Positions 16,672 through 25,754 of a stretch of DNA of 64,000 nucleotides are shown one piece after another. The DNA is taken from the NCBI GenBank assembly GCA_043808235.1, contig JAZDFC010000098.1, forward strand, positions 1 through 64,000, given 5' to 3'. Made by a program: the position numbers and the translations under genes. Source of the stretch: JAZDFC01 sp043808235 (lineage in GTDB: Bacteria; Bacteroidota; Ignavibacteria; Ignavibacteriales; Melioribacteraceae). Every line of letters starts with the position of its first letter. Position 1 is the stretch's first letter. The notes beneath the pieces are model-generated. The model saw only the letters and a list, made by a program, of their open reading frames with translations. It ran no database searches and had not been told where the DNA came from.

Positions 16672-17991
16672 ATGTATATAAAACGGAAAATAGATATTGA
16701 ACTTGAAAAGTGGAAATCCGAAAGCACTCGTAAACCATTGCTGATACGAGGTGCCAGACAGGTAGGTAAAACAAAAACTGTTCGTGAGTTTGCAAAATCA
16801 TTCGAAAATTTTATCGAAATTAATTTTGAAGAAACTCCGCGCTCAAAGGCGCTGTTTGCTGATGACCTTTCCCCCGCTTCTATTTGCGAAAACATCTCTG
16901 CCATATACAAAACGAATATCCTACCGGGCAATACCCTGCTCTTCTTTGATGAGATACAGGAATGTCCGCAGGCAATTGCCTCACTCCGTTTCTTCTACGA
17001 AAAAATGCCGGACTTGCACATCATTGCCGCAGGTTCACTTTTGGAGTTTGCACTTTCTACAATTCCGACTTTTGGCGTTGGCAGGATTCGATCAATGTTC
17101 ATGCATCCGCTGAGTTTTTCGGAATTCATGGAAGGAGCGAATGAGCACAAGCTGCTCGAAATTATTAGAAGGTCAAATCCGATGAATCCGATAAACGAAA
17201 TTCATCATTCAAAATCGATTGAACTTTTGCAAAAATTTATTTGCCTCGGTGGTATGCCCGAAGTAATTGCGACTTATATTGAAACCGGCAATTTGCATCA
17301 ATGTCAGCAGTTACTCGATGATTTAATTATTTCCGTACAGGCTGATTTTGCCAAATATAAAAAGCGAACTCCGGTTAGCCGGTTGAATGAAGTTTTCCAG
17401 GCGGTTGTTTCCCAGGCGGGACAAAAGTTTGTTTATTCCAAGGCATGTGCGCAGGCAAATCACAACCAGGTTAAAGAGGCTCTGCTGCTGCTTGTCACTG
17501 CCGGACTCGTTATTCCGGTAACTCACAGTTCTTCAAACGGAATTCCATTGGGAGCTGAGATAAATCCGCAAAGACAGAAAATGCTTCTGTTTGATACCGG
17601 TATCTTCCAGCGAATATTGGGACTTGACCTTGGTGACTTTCTCCTTTCAAAAAAGTTTGATGCTATAAACAAAGGAAATGTTGCAGAACAGTTTGTTGGT
17701 TTGGAATTTATTAAAAACAGTTCGTGCTATCAAAATCCCTTGCTATATTACTGGCACAGAGAAGCAAGAAACAGCAATGCCGAAGTTGATTACGTAATAT
17801 CCATTGCGAATGAAATTGTACCGGTTGAAGTTAAGTCCGGCACAAAAGGAGCGATGCAAAGTCTGTTTCTGTTTTTAAAAGATAAAAATCTGCAAAGAGG
17901 AATTAGAATATCGACTGAAAACTTTTCTGCGTATGATGGAGTTGAAGTGTACCCTTTGTATGCAGTTGAAAATATTATCAGCAATAAATAA
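16672..17991 (+). CDS. AAA_14/DUF4143 family ATPase
   Basis: A 439-residue protein of the widespread family that pairs an N-terminal AAA_14 ATPase with a C-terminal DUF4143 nuclease-like domain. MYIKRKIDIELEKW is followed by Walker A LLIRGARQVGKTKT, Walker B TLLFFDEIQECP, the sensor strand IIAAGSLLEF, and near the C-terminus YWHREARNSNAEVDYVI...VPVEVKSG, which matches the (D/E)xK core of DUF4143. These proteins are abundant in Bacteroidota and their role is not settled. The start at 16672 is preferred because GAGG lies five bases upstream; an upstream extension in frame would read through the 33-bp repeats. Confidence 0.92.
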   Translation: MYIKRKIDIELEKWKSESTRKPLLIRGARQVGKTKTVREFAKSFENFIEINFEETPRSKALFADDLSPASICENISAIYKTNILPGNTLLFFDEIQECPQAIASLRFFYEKMPDLHIIAAGSLLEFALSTIPTFGVGRIRSMFMHPLSFSEFMEGANEHKLLEIIRRSNPMNPINEIHHSKSIELLQKFICLGGMPEVIATYIETGNLHQCQQLLDDLIISVQADFAKYKKRTPVSRLNEVFQAVVSQAGQKFVYSKACAQANHNQVKEALLLLVTAGLVIPVTHSSSNGIPLGAEINPQRQKMLLFDTGIFQRILGLDLGDFLLSKKFDAINKGNVAEQFVGLEFIKNSSCYQNPLLYYWHREARNSNAEVDYVISIANEIVPVEVKSGTKGAMQSLFLFLKDKNLQRGIRISTENFSAYDGVEVYPLYAVENIISNK

Positions 17992-18015
17992 TTATCTGTA
18001 ATACCGGGAAAATTT

Positions 18016-21000
18016 ATGAAATGCCCACATTGTAATTCCGACAACACACATTTTAACAAGAAGAAAAATGTTAATGAATGTGAAGACTGCGAAAAAGAAT
18101 TTAATATTGATGCTGAAACCTCCGAGCAATCCACTCCCCTTCCTACGAAAATATTTATTTCGTATGCACGCGGCGATGATGAGGCATTTGCAAAAAGACT
18201 TTACCAGGATTTAACTGCACGAGGATTTGAAGTTTGGTGGGACCGCGAATCGCTTCATTCTGTTCAGCTTACATTTCATCAGCAGATTAAAGATGCAATT
18301 GTAAAAGAGATTGACCGGCTTATTTATATCGCCGGACCGAAAGCGGCAATCTCGGAATACGTGAGAGAAGAATGGAAATGCGCTCTCGAATGCGATAAAC
18401 ATGTTATTCCAATATTGCGGCTTGGCGATTATTCTAATTTGCCCGGCGAACTTTGTATGCTTCATTGTGACGACTTCCGTGATGATGCACTTTACGATAA
18501 ACAATTTGAGAAACTCGTTGAAACATTGAACCAACCGGCTCCACCTGTTGGTAAATTGTTTGCAGTACCAAATCTCCCCTCCCATTTTCTTGGCAGACCG
18601 GAATTGATGCGTAGACTAAAAGATGCTGTGTTAATTGACTTACAGAAACCGGTTGTTGTTACAAGCGCAGGCTCACAAGTTGGTGTGCAGGGAATGGGCG
18701 GTATCGGTAAATCAGTTCTTGCAGCCGCGGTTGCGCGTGACCGCGAAGTGCGGCGTTCCTATCCCGATGGAATAATCTGGATTTCTTTCGGTCAGCATCC
18801 GGATGTTTTACAGTTGATGCGCGACCTTGCAACGCATCTCGGTGATAAAGGAACATTCCAATCAATCGAGCAGGCAAAGGGCACTCTGCGGAATTTATTA
18901 TTGGATAAAGCTGCTCTGCTTGTTTTTGACGATGTATGGAATGCAGCGGATGCCGCAGTTTTTAATTTACTTGGACCACGATGCAGAGCTTTGGTAACTA
19001 CCCGCGACGCCGGAATACTGCATACACTCGGCGGCACATTACTGCCGGTGGAGCTTTTTACAAAAGAAGAGGCGATTAAATTATTAGCAGATTCGGTTGA
19101 GCAGACACCGGAACAACTGCCGCAAGCCGCGAAAGAAATTGTGGAAGAGTGTGGACGTTTGCCCTTGGCTGTTGCTCTCTGCGGAGGTATGGCTAAAAAA
19201 AGTTCTGGCGGATGGGACGGAATTTTATACCGCTTGCAACATGCGGATTTAGAAAAGATTGAAGACCGCCAGAGTATAAATGAACAGCATATAAATATCT
19301 GGCGTGCAATGCATATAAGCGTTGAGATATTAACTCCGGAAGAGCAGCAGCGTTTTTCAGAGTTGTCTGTTTTTATTACCGACCAGACAATTCCGCAAGC
19401 GACAGTTGAAACACTTTGGGCACATACCGGGAATATGAATGAATATGATACCGAAGACTTGATAATAAATTTAAATGAGCGCTCACTGATACGATTGGAT
19501 AAAAATACTTTGCCGGATGGAAAAAAGGACTGGCGTATTTCCTTGCACGATTTACTTTACGATTATGCCATTAAGGTTACAAAAGAGCCACAAACATTAC
19601 AGCAGAACTTACTTGATGCATATGAGAAAAAATGCTCTGATGGCTGGCATACCGGACCAAACGACGGTTACTTTTTGCAGAATCTATGTTACCATTTTTT
19701 GATGTTGAATAAACTTGATGATGCAGTACAGCTATTGACAAACTTATTATGGATTGAAGCTTGCTGCGTGGCCGGACTTGTTTTTAAAATACAGAACGAT
19801 TATAAAGATGTAAAAAATGCTTTACCCGAAGCACAGCCGGAAATTGAAGAAGAGCGAAGACGCGAAGAAAGAATTAACCGTTATACAAGAGAAATTATTG
19901 AATACTCCAGTAAGTGGAATGAACGGCACGATAAAAAAAGGAGAGGTGAGCCGATAACCGAACCGGAACCGGTTTTGCCTGAACCACCACCTACAGTGAG
20001 CTTATGGACACACGAAGAAATTGAAGCCGATACAAAACGAATAATTGAAAACCCGACACTATTAGATAAACTAAAAGCATTTGAAAGTTTTGTGAAAACA
20101 GAAACTTACCCATTAAACAATTACAGTTATATGCCGGGATTTGTGATACAGCTAGCTTTTAATTTTGCACCCGCTGGCCCTATACATGAACATGCAAATA
20201 AAATTGCTGGCAAGAGTATCTTGCCTATGATATTGCGCCAATGGAAAAAATATAATAAATACAATCCACACCAGAGTTTATTAAGTTTGCTTGAGGGGCA
20301 CACTCATGGTGTTAGTAGTTTAAGCATAACACCTGATGGAAAGCGAGTCGTTTCGGGAAGTGAAGATAAAACATTACGGGTATGGGAGATAGAAAGCAGT
20401 GAATGCCTTAGAACGCTTGAGGGGCACACTGATACTGTTAGCAGTGTAAGCATAACACCTGATGGAAAACGAGCCGTTTCTGGAAGTTGGGATAAAACAT
20501 TACGTGTATGGGACATAGAAAGCGGTGAATGCCTTAGAACGCTTGAGGGGCACACTGATGATGTTAGTAGTTTAAGCATAACACCTGATGGAAAACGAGC
20601 CGTTTCTGGAAGTTGGGATAAAACATTACGTGTATGGGACATAGAAATCGGTGAATGCCTTAGAACGCTTGAGGGGCACACTGGTACTGTTAGCAGTGTA
20701 AGCATAATACCTGATGGAAAACGAGCCGTTTCTGGAAGTTGGGATAAATCATTACGGGTATGGGAGATAGAAAGCGGTGAATGCCTTAGAACGCTTGAGG
20801 GGCACACTCGTGGTGTTAGTAGTGTAAGCATAACACCTGATGGAAAACGAGCCGTGTCGGGAAGTTTTGATAGGACTCTCCGGGTATGGGAGATAGAAAG
20901 CAGTGAATGCCTTAGAACTATTGAGAGGCACACTGATGGTGTTTTTAGTATAAGCATAACACCTGATGGAAAACGAGCCGTTTCGGGAAGTTGGGATAAA

Positions 21001-21789
21001 TCATTACGGGTATGGGAGATAGAAAGCGGTGAATGCCTTAGAACGCTTGAGAGGTACACTGATGATGTTAGTAGTTTAAGCATAACACCTGATGGAAAAC
21101 GAGCCGTTTGGGGAAGTTTGGATAAAACATTACGGGTATGGGACATAGAAAGCGGTGAATGCGTTCGAACGCTTGAGGGGCACACTGATGGTGTTAGTAG
21201 TGTAAGCATAACACCTGATGGAAAGCGAGCCATTTCGGGAAGTTTGGATAAGACATTACGTGTATGGGACATGGAAAGCGGTGGATGCTTTCGAACGCTT
21301 GAGGGTCACACTGATTGTGTTTGGAGTATAAGCATAACACCTAATGGAAAGCGAGCCGTTTCTGGAAGTTGGGATAAAACATTACGTGTATGGGACATAG
21401 AAAGCGGTGAATGCCTTAGAACGCTTGAGGGGCACACTGATTCTGTTTGGAGTATAAGCATAACACCTTATGGAAAGCGAGCCGTTTCTGGAAGTTCTGA
21501 TTGGACACTCCGGGTATGGGAGATAGAAAGCGGTGAATGCCTTATAAATCTTGAGGGGCACAATAGTTCTGTTTATCGTTTAAACATAACACATGATGGA
21601 AAACGAGCCGTTTCTGGAAGTTCTGATAGGACTCTCCGGGTATGGGACTTAGAAAGTGGAGTGTGTCAATTAATTCTTTCACAAGAATTTCTTAGTATTG
21701 CAATAAAACAAAGTGAATTACAGACAATAATTTGTGTTGGTACCGCAATTGGAGATGTACTTTTCTATGAAATAAAGAATTTTGAATAA
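18016..21789 (+). CDS. NLR-like zinc ribbon-TIR-NB-ARC-WD40 protein
   Basis: A 1257-residue protein. Residues 1-30 form a small zinc ribbon (CPHC...CEDC). Residues about 45-165 are a TIR domain (KIFISYARGDDEAFAKRLY, FEVWWDRESL, SEYVREEWKCAL with the likely catalytic Glu). The NB-ARC STAND ATPase shows P-loop GMGGIGKS near residue 226, Walker B AALLVFDDVW, ALVTTRD, GRLPLA and an MHD-like LHD near residue 514. After a helical linker come eleven 42-residue WD40 units and a degenerate twelfth. This is the plan of plant TIR-NLRs and of Apaf-1, where repeats sense a trigger, NB-ARC oligomerises and TIR acts. It starts 24 bases after the AAA_14 gene. The trigger is unknown; the variable residues of the repeats suggest recognition of a changing ligand. 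Confidence 0.93.
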   Translation: MKCPHCNSDNTHFNKKKNVNECEDCEKEFNIDAETSEQSTPLPTKIFISYARGDDEAFAKRLYQDLTARGFEVWWDRESLHSVQLTFHQQIKDAIVKEIDRLIYIAGPKAAISEYVREEWKCALECDKHVIPILRLGDYSNLPGELCMLHCDDFRDDALYDKQFEKLVETLNQPAPPVGKLFAVPNLPSHFLGRPELMRRLKDAVLIDLQKPVVVTSAGSQVGVQGMGGIGKSVLAAAVARDREVRRSYPDGIIWISFGQHPDVLQLMRDLATHLGDKGTFQSIEQAKGTLRNLLLDKAALLVFDDVWNAADAAVFNLLGPRCRALVTTRDAGILHTLGGTLLPVELFTKEEAIKLLADSVEQTPEQLPQAAKEIVEECGRLPLAVALCGGMAKKSSGGWDGILYRLQHADLEKIEDRQSINEQHINIWRAMHISVEILTPEEQQRFSELSVFITDQTIPQATVETLWAHTGNMNEYDTEDLIINLNERSLIRLDKNTLPDGKKDWRISLHDLLYDYAIKVTKEPQTLQQNLLDAYEKKCSDGWHTGPNDGYFLQNLCYHFLMLNKLDDAVQLLTNLLWIEACCVAGLVFKIQNDYKDVKNALPEAQPEIEEERRREERINRYTREIIEYSSKWNERHDKKRRGEPITEPEPVLPEPPPTVSLWTHEEIEADTKRIIENPTLLDKLKAFESFVKTETYPLNNYSYMPGFVIQLAFNFAPAGPIHEHANKIAGKSILPMILRQWKKYNKYNPHQSLLSLLEGHTHGVSSLSITPDGKRVVSGSEDKTLRVWEIESSECLRTLEGHTDTVSSVSITPDGKRAVSGSWDKTLRVWDIESGECLRTLEGHTDDVSSLSITPDGKRAVSGSWDKTLRVWDIEIGECLRTLEGHTGTVSSVSIIPDGKRAVSGSWDKSLRVWEIESGECLRTLEGHTRGVSSVSITPDGKRAVSGSFDRTLRVWEIESSECLRTIERHTDGVFSISITPDGKRAVSGSWDKSLRVWEIESGECLRTLERYTDDVSSLSITPDGKRAVWGSLDKTLRVWDIESGECVRTLEGHTDGVSSVSITPDGKRAISGSLDKTLRVWDMESGGCFRTLEGHTDCVWSISITPNGKRAVSGSWDKTLRVWDIESGECLRTLEGHTDSVWSISITPYGKRAVSGSSDWTLRVWEIESGECLINLEGHNSSVYRLNITHDGKRAVSGSSDRTLRVWDLESGVCQLILSQEFLSIAIKQSELQTIICVGTAIGDVLFYEIKNFE
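20290..21675 (+). repeat. Eleven 126-bp tandem WD40 repeats with variable positions
   Basis: Units start at 20290 and then every 126 bases through 21550. The consensus is LEGHTxxVxSxSITPDGKR, then AVSGSxDKTLRVWxIESGEC. Most codons are identical between units. Differences cluster at unit positions 6, 7, 9, 11 and 25. At positions 6 and 7 nearly every codon ends in T while the first two bases vary, so almost all changes alter the amino acid. That is the pattern expected from concerted evolution of the frame with selection for variety at binding residues. Confidence 0.95.
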
Positions 21790-21818
21790 CAGTACAAACC
21801 AAAAAACGTAATAAATTT

Positions 21819-21866
21819 TTTCCCCTTGGCGATAATCCTTCCCCAACGCTGTATTTACTTTTAGAA
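21819..21866 (+). promoter_or_regulatory. Shared C-rich upstream motif, copy B
   Basis: TTTTCCCC, GGCGATAATCC, TTCCCC and CGCTGTAT occur in the same order as in copy A at 15226-15272, followed by an AT-rich run with TAGAA. It lies between the NLR-like gene and the MoxR-like gene. A small palindrome CGGATGTAATCCG at 21909-21921 lies just before the latter's start. Function not known. Confidence 0.35.
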
Positions 21867-21922
21867 AATATTTGAGAGTAAATAGAAGCACAAAACTCAA
21901 TTATTATACGGATGTAATCCGC

Positions 21923-22819
21923 ATGGAAAAACAAAAAATACAGTTAAATAGAAAATTGGTATGGGCAAGTGAGCCGTATAAACCTAATTTATCGGTAATA
22001 CCCGAGTTTGTGGGACGCGAAAGTGAAATGGAATTAATTATGGCGGCATGGATTTCCGGCAGACATAATCTTCCGTTGTCACCTTTGCTTGTAGGCGAAC
22101 CCGGAGTGGGGAAAAACAGATTAGTCTATGAGCTGGCAAAGTTAACCGGGCGGGAGTTGTTCCTCTTCCAGGGGCACGAGGATGTAACCGCCGAAGACCT
22201 TGCCTGCACGGTACGATTCAGTGATGACGAAGCGAATAAGATGGAGTATGTACTTTCGCCGCTTGCGTGTGCAATGCTCAACGGAAGCATATTCTTTCTT
22301 GATGAGATTGGAAAGATACGACCGCGTGCGCTGGCTTTATTAGTCAGCGTACTTGATGAAAGACGATATCTGGATTCCTCACTCCTCGGGGAAAGAGTGT
22401 TTGCCCATCCCGGCTTCAGATTTATTGCCGCGACAAACACGGGCGAAGTGCCTCTACTTCCGGAATTCATCCGCTCAAGGGTAAAACCGATTATTAAAGT
22501 CGGTTATCCGCCCCGGCAGGAAATTGAGGATATCATTCAACGGCAGTTCAGAAGCAGGATGCTCAATCTTTCGGAACTGCTCGAGATCTTCTGGTTATTG
22601 TGGGATAAAAAAGGAAAAGAGCCTGTCCCCCCTACCCCGCGGGATGCAATTGCGGTTTTCAGTCTCGCATCAAGTCTCAGCGACTTTGAGCGCAGCGGCG
22701 GAAAAGAAAAAATAAACCAGCCGGTTGATGGCGAAGCAATATCGCTTGAGAGCAGTGAGAAAAGTTCAATCGTTATGTATGAGCATCTCGAAAACGCGGT
22801 AAAGAAACTATATATGTGA
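21923..22819 (+). CDS. MoxR-like AAA+ ATPase
   Basis: A 298-residue AAA+ protein of the MoxR/AAA_5 type. The Walker A is LLVGEPGVGKNRLV, with Asn in place of the usual Ser/Thr after the lysine; Walker B is SIFFLDEIGK, sensor 1 is RFIAATNTG, and an arginine finger candidate is in FIRSRVKP. MoxR ATPases act as chaperones that remodel partner proteins, usually encoded next to them. The following two genes, a TraB/TIKI-like protein and a TPR-like protein, are the likely partners. The start at 21923 is chosen over an in-frame TTG at 21872 because the protein begins well there and the upstream codons look non-coding. The Asn may weaken Mg-ATP binding. Confidence 0.85.
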   Translation: MEKQKIQLNRKLVWASEPYKPNLSVIPEFVGRESEMELIMAAWISGRHNLPLSPLLVGEPGVGKNRLVYELAKLTGRELFLFQGHEDVTAEDLACTVRFSDDEANKMEYVLSPLACAMLNGSIFFLDEIGKIRPRALALLVSVLDERRYLDSSLLGERVFAHPGFRFIAATNTGEVPLLPEFIRSRVKPIIKVGYPPRQEIEDIIQRQFRSRMLNLSELLEIFWLLWDKKGKEPVPPTPRDAIAVFSLASSLSDFERSGGKEKINQPVDGEAISLESSEKSSIVMYEHLENAVKKLYM

Positions 22820-22864
22820 AAATACAGTTTGATTTGCTTAACTCAAATATTGGAAAATCATTTA

Positions 22865-23346
22865 CCGTCAGTTTTAACTGACGGACTGGATAAACAAGAT
22901 AGCCTTGGCTTTAGCCACATTTATTTTTCTGTTTGGGCTAAAGCCCGTAGTTTCTTTTTTTTCTCATAATCCCCGACATGAATGTCGGGGCAATTAATAA
23001 AGCAGCGCACTAGTTGTTTTAATAAATCAACACGGACTTTGTATATGTGAAGAAAAGAAGATTGTATCCAAACGAATATTACTCCGGCATTTATGCCGGA
23101 GTGTCACCACAAAGGGCTTTAGCCAAATTGTTTTTGTTGTCTGGCTAAAGCCCGGATTTATTTGTTTTTTTACTCCGCGACATAAAGAGTGTGTTGCTTA
23201 TTAAAATTCCGACTTTGAATTGCCGCGAGTTTTAACTCGCGGAAAATATTAGCAAAATAATTTCTGGGCTTCAGCCCAAATAATTGTTTTTATTCGGCTA
23301 AAGCCGGTTGTCTCTTTTGTTTTTTTTCTCCGGCATAATGCCGGAG
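22865..23346. repeat. Array of REP-like palindromes
   Basis: The 583-base spacer 22820-23402 has no gene but at least nine palindromes: CCGTCAGTTTTAACTGACGG (22865), GGCTTTAGCC/GGGCTAAAGCCC (22907-22946), CCCCGACATGAATGTCGGGG (22971), ACTCCGGCAT with its complement (23081-23102), GGGCTTTAGCCA/TGGCTAAAGCCC arms (23114-23153), CCGCGAGTTTTAACTCGCGG (23223), GGGCTTCAGCCC (23266), CGGCTAAAGCCG (23295), and CTCCGGCATAATGCCGGAG (23328-23346). Units look like alternations of two or three palindrome types, as in REP/BIME arrays. The 3311-3477 cluster shares three of these types. Confidence 0.85.
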
Positions 23347-23402
23347 TTATTCAACAGCTTCTAAATGTCGCGGGAATGACACCGGAAATATCGGGGATAA
23401 AT

Positions 23403-25754
23403 ATGGACAAGTTATTTCACGAATATCATTACAAACGCAGCAAACTCTTTGCGGTGCCTGCCGCTCATATCCATTCCGCGTTTGCCGTTTGCGTGCACAA
23501 CATCTGCCGCAATCCCGAAACAAAACCGAACGCAATTGCTGTTGAACTCGGTCATTCCACTGTAATGGAAATCGTAAAGTTCTTGAAGGAATTAAAACAA
23601 GGCGGGATGGATAAAGAAATTCTTCCATGCATGCTTGGCATTATGAAGAAGAACCGTTACATCCATTCGGATTGGTACGACAAAGCGCGGCAGTTACAGG
23701 AACTTTATCAGATGCCGTTAAACAAACTTCCAACAGATGTATTGAACCGTGCACTGAATTTCAGTCACTGGTCAACAATTTTCCTCGCACCCAACGATTC
23801 GATTATAGAAGCAATACGATGCGCAATGGAATTGAACATTCCCGTTTACGGTGTTGACCTGGATGACTTTGCCAACACACGGATTGAAAAATTTCTTTTT
23901 GAAGACCCCCAGCTCGCACATAGTAATTATCTCGGGTACAGCAACCGCGTAATGGAATATTGCCATTACGGAAAAGACCCGGTCATCGATTTGAATCGCG
24001 AAGTAAATATGTCTGCCGGTTTAAAAGAATGTATGAGGCGTCATAAAAAAGTTCTTTTCACTTGCGGGATGGCTCACTGGAGAAGTATTGTTACACTTCT
24101 CAATGATTCGAAAATTCCAGCCAAACCGGTATTTGAAAATTGCGAAAAAACAGAACTGCGACGCACAATCGTGCATCCGTCAATTGCCGCATCGGCAATG
24201 GAAATCCTTCCTCAAGTAACATTTAATTATGAGATGTACCGTTATCCTGTCTCATTCAATCACCCGGATTCTTTGAAGAAGGATTTTGTCGGAAATCTTG
24301 TAAGGCACGCACTCGATTCGGCTTATAAAACATATTCGGCGGAATCAATAAAAGGAAAAAATGCGGAAGACAATAACGGCTGGACTGAATTGGAGGAATT
24401 CGAAAAATTTCTTTTCAAATACACCGCAGTTGCTCAAAAGAAAATTCCGACAATGTCCACAATGATGCGAGCCGCCGAAACAATGATGAATGATAAGTTC
24501 TGCAGGATATTGGCAAAACAAATAATGGATGTTGAACCGGATTGGGCTTCTTCAGCTGATTTTCCCGGATTACCGACATTGCTTCCTTCAATCAAGCAGA
24601 ACGGGAGAGCCAACGGGAAATGCAAATTGAAACTTATTCCGGCAGTCGGCGGGAATAGCTCCGAAAATTCCGATAACGATAATTCCTTTTTCTTTGACGG
24701 AACAGCAAACCAGGATATAACGCCGGATTTGATTTACCGGTACTTCGGCATCGACGAAAAACATCTCAAGAATTCAAATGGGAGAACAACTGGTCTTGCC
24801 TGGATTTGGCCGCCGTGTGAAGCGCTGATTCACGGTATAGCATTCAAGGCGGTTGAACAATCCAATTTTACAAAACAAAAAATCAGGACTCCACAGGCAT
24901 TTGAAGGTTCGATTGAAGGCGGCATCAATATGAAAGCCACAATGCGATCCATCATCAACGGCGAGAATAAAATTTATGTGTCAACATTTACTTCGCGGCT
25001 CGAGCAGGCAATCATAGACGGCATAAGTCCCGATCCGATAGTATTTATTTTCGAAGATTTATCACAAGTATCGGGTAATTGGGCGGTGATGTCCGGCGGT
25101 GACTTTTATCCGTTCATCACCGATCACGAAATGTATAACGAAAACGTAAGCAAATTCGGCAACTGCGCTACTGCAAGCATTTATTTTGAAAACTATATTA
25201 CTCCTCCACAACATCTTTCAAAATTTGTCGGATCTGCAAATATAATTCAAGCAGGAGTCACCTTCGGCAATCCATGCATTAACGCAGAGCAGACAGCACG
25301 ATGGTTGGAAGACAATAAATATAAATGCTGCCCATTACTTCCTTACCGGGACATGGATATGCTTGCAAAATATTATAGCAAAAATTTTGGAGTTGAGTTA
25401 AATCCGCACAATCACGAGGAGACTTTTCTGCTGATGGCAATTCCATTTGCAAAAAAAAGTGTTACAATTATCGCACATGACTCATTCCAGATACCTGCAA
25501 GCATAAGATTCGAAGCGGCGAAAAGGAAGGTTGGTATTGATATAATTCCTCTTCGACACTTTTCATTGGAACAAATACAGGAAGCAAGGCTTAGGATATC
25601 GTTTTATACTTTTGATGAAGCGGGGAAAGAATATCCGCCCGAAATAGAATTTTTAATGGGTCAGAAGAAAGAGGCTTATTTTGATCTTCTCCCCAAAGAA
25701 ATGCGCAGGCAATTAAAATATTTTGAGAGATGCGATAATGAAGTATCTCAATAA
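23403..25754 (+). CDS. TraB/TIKI-like N-terminal domain protein
   Basis: A 783-residue cytosolic protein. The first 260 residues resemble the TraB/GumN/TIKI/ChaN fold: AAHIHSAFAVCVHNI...PNAIAVELGHS matches the N-terminal His and Glu-Leu motif of that superfamily, and VLFTCGMAHWRSIV matches its C-terminal GxxH motif. Members are metal-dependent or metal-independent hydrolases and proteases. The remaining 500 residues are not recognised; they include a Glu/Asp-rich stretch and FVGSANIIQAGVTFGNP. A start at 23403 is preferred because GGGGAT precedes it; an ATG at 23376 is possible. It overlaps the next gene by 17 bases, and lies 583 bases after the MoxR-like gene with a palindrome array between. 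A role with the ATPase is inference. Confidence 0.65.
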   Translation: MDKLFHEYHYKRSKLFAVPAAHIHSAFAVCVHNICRNPETKPNAIAVELGHSTVMEIVKFLKELKQGGMDKEILPCMLGIMKKNRYIHSDWYDKARQLQELYQMPLNKLPTDVLNRALNFSHWSTIFLAPNDSIIEAIRCAMELNIPVYGVDLDDFANTRIEKFLFEDPQLAHSNYLGYSNRVMEYCHYGKDPVIDLNREVNMSAGLKECMRRHKKVLFTCGMAHWRSIVTLLNDSKIPAKPVFENCEKTELRRTIVHPSIAASAMEILPQVTFNYEMYRYPVSFNHPDSLKKDFVGNLVRHALDSAYKTYSAESIKGKNAEDNNGWTELEEFEKFLFKYTAVAQKKIPTMSTMMRAAETMMNDKFCRILAKQIMDVEPDWASSADFPGLPTLLPSIKQNGRANGKCKLKLIPAVGGNSSENSDNDNSFFFDGTANQDITPDLIYRYFGIDEKHLKNSNGRTTGLAWIWPPCEALIHGIAFKAVEQSNFTKQKIRTPQAFEGSIEGGINMKATMRSIINGENKIYVSTFTSRLEQAIIDGISPDPIVFIFEDLSQVSGNWAVMSGGDFYPFITDHEMYNENVSKFGNCATASIYFENYITPPQHLSKFVGSANIIQAGVTFGNPCINAEQTARWLEDNKYKCCPLLPYRDMDMLAKYYSKNFGVELNPHNHEETFLLMAIPFAKKSVTIIAHDSFQIPASIRFEAAKRKVGIDIIPLRHFSLEQIQEARLRISFYTFDEAGKEYPPEIEFLMGQKKEAYFDLLPKEMRRQLKYFERCDNEVSQ

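Noticed and set aside
20304..21272. Long antisense frame opposite the WD40 repeats
   Set aside because: It is a by-product of the 126-base repeat unit having no stop in that antisense frame; its repeats mirror the WD40 codons and no start signal or family is present.
20290..21675. CRISPR array
   Set aside because: Period of 126 bases, in-frame coding units and no unique spacers; these are protein repeats.
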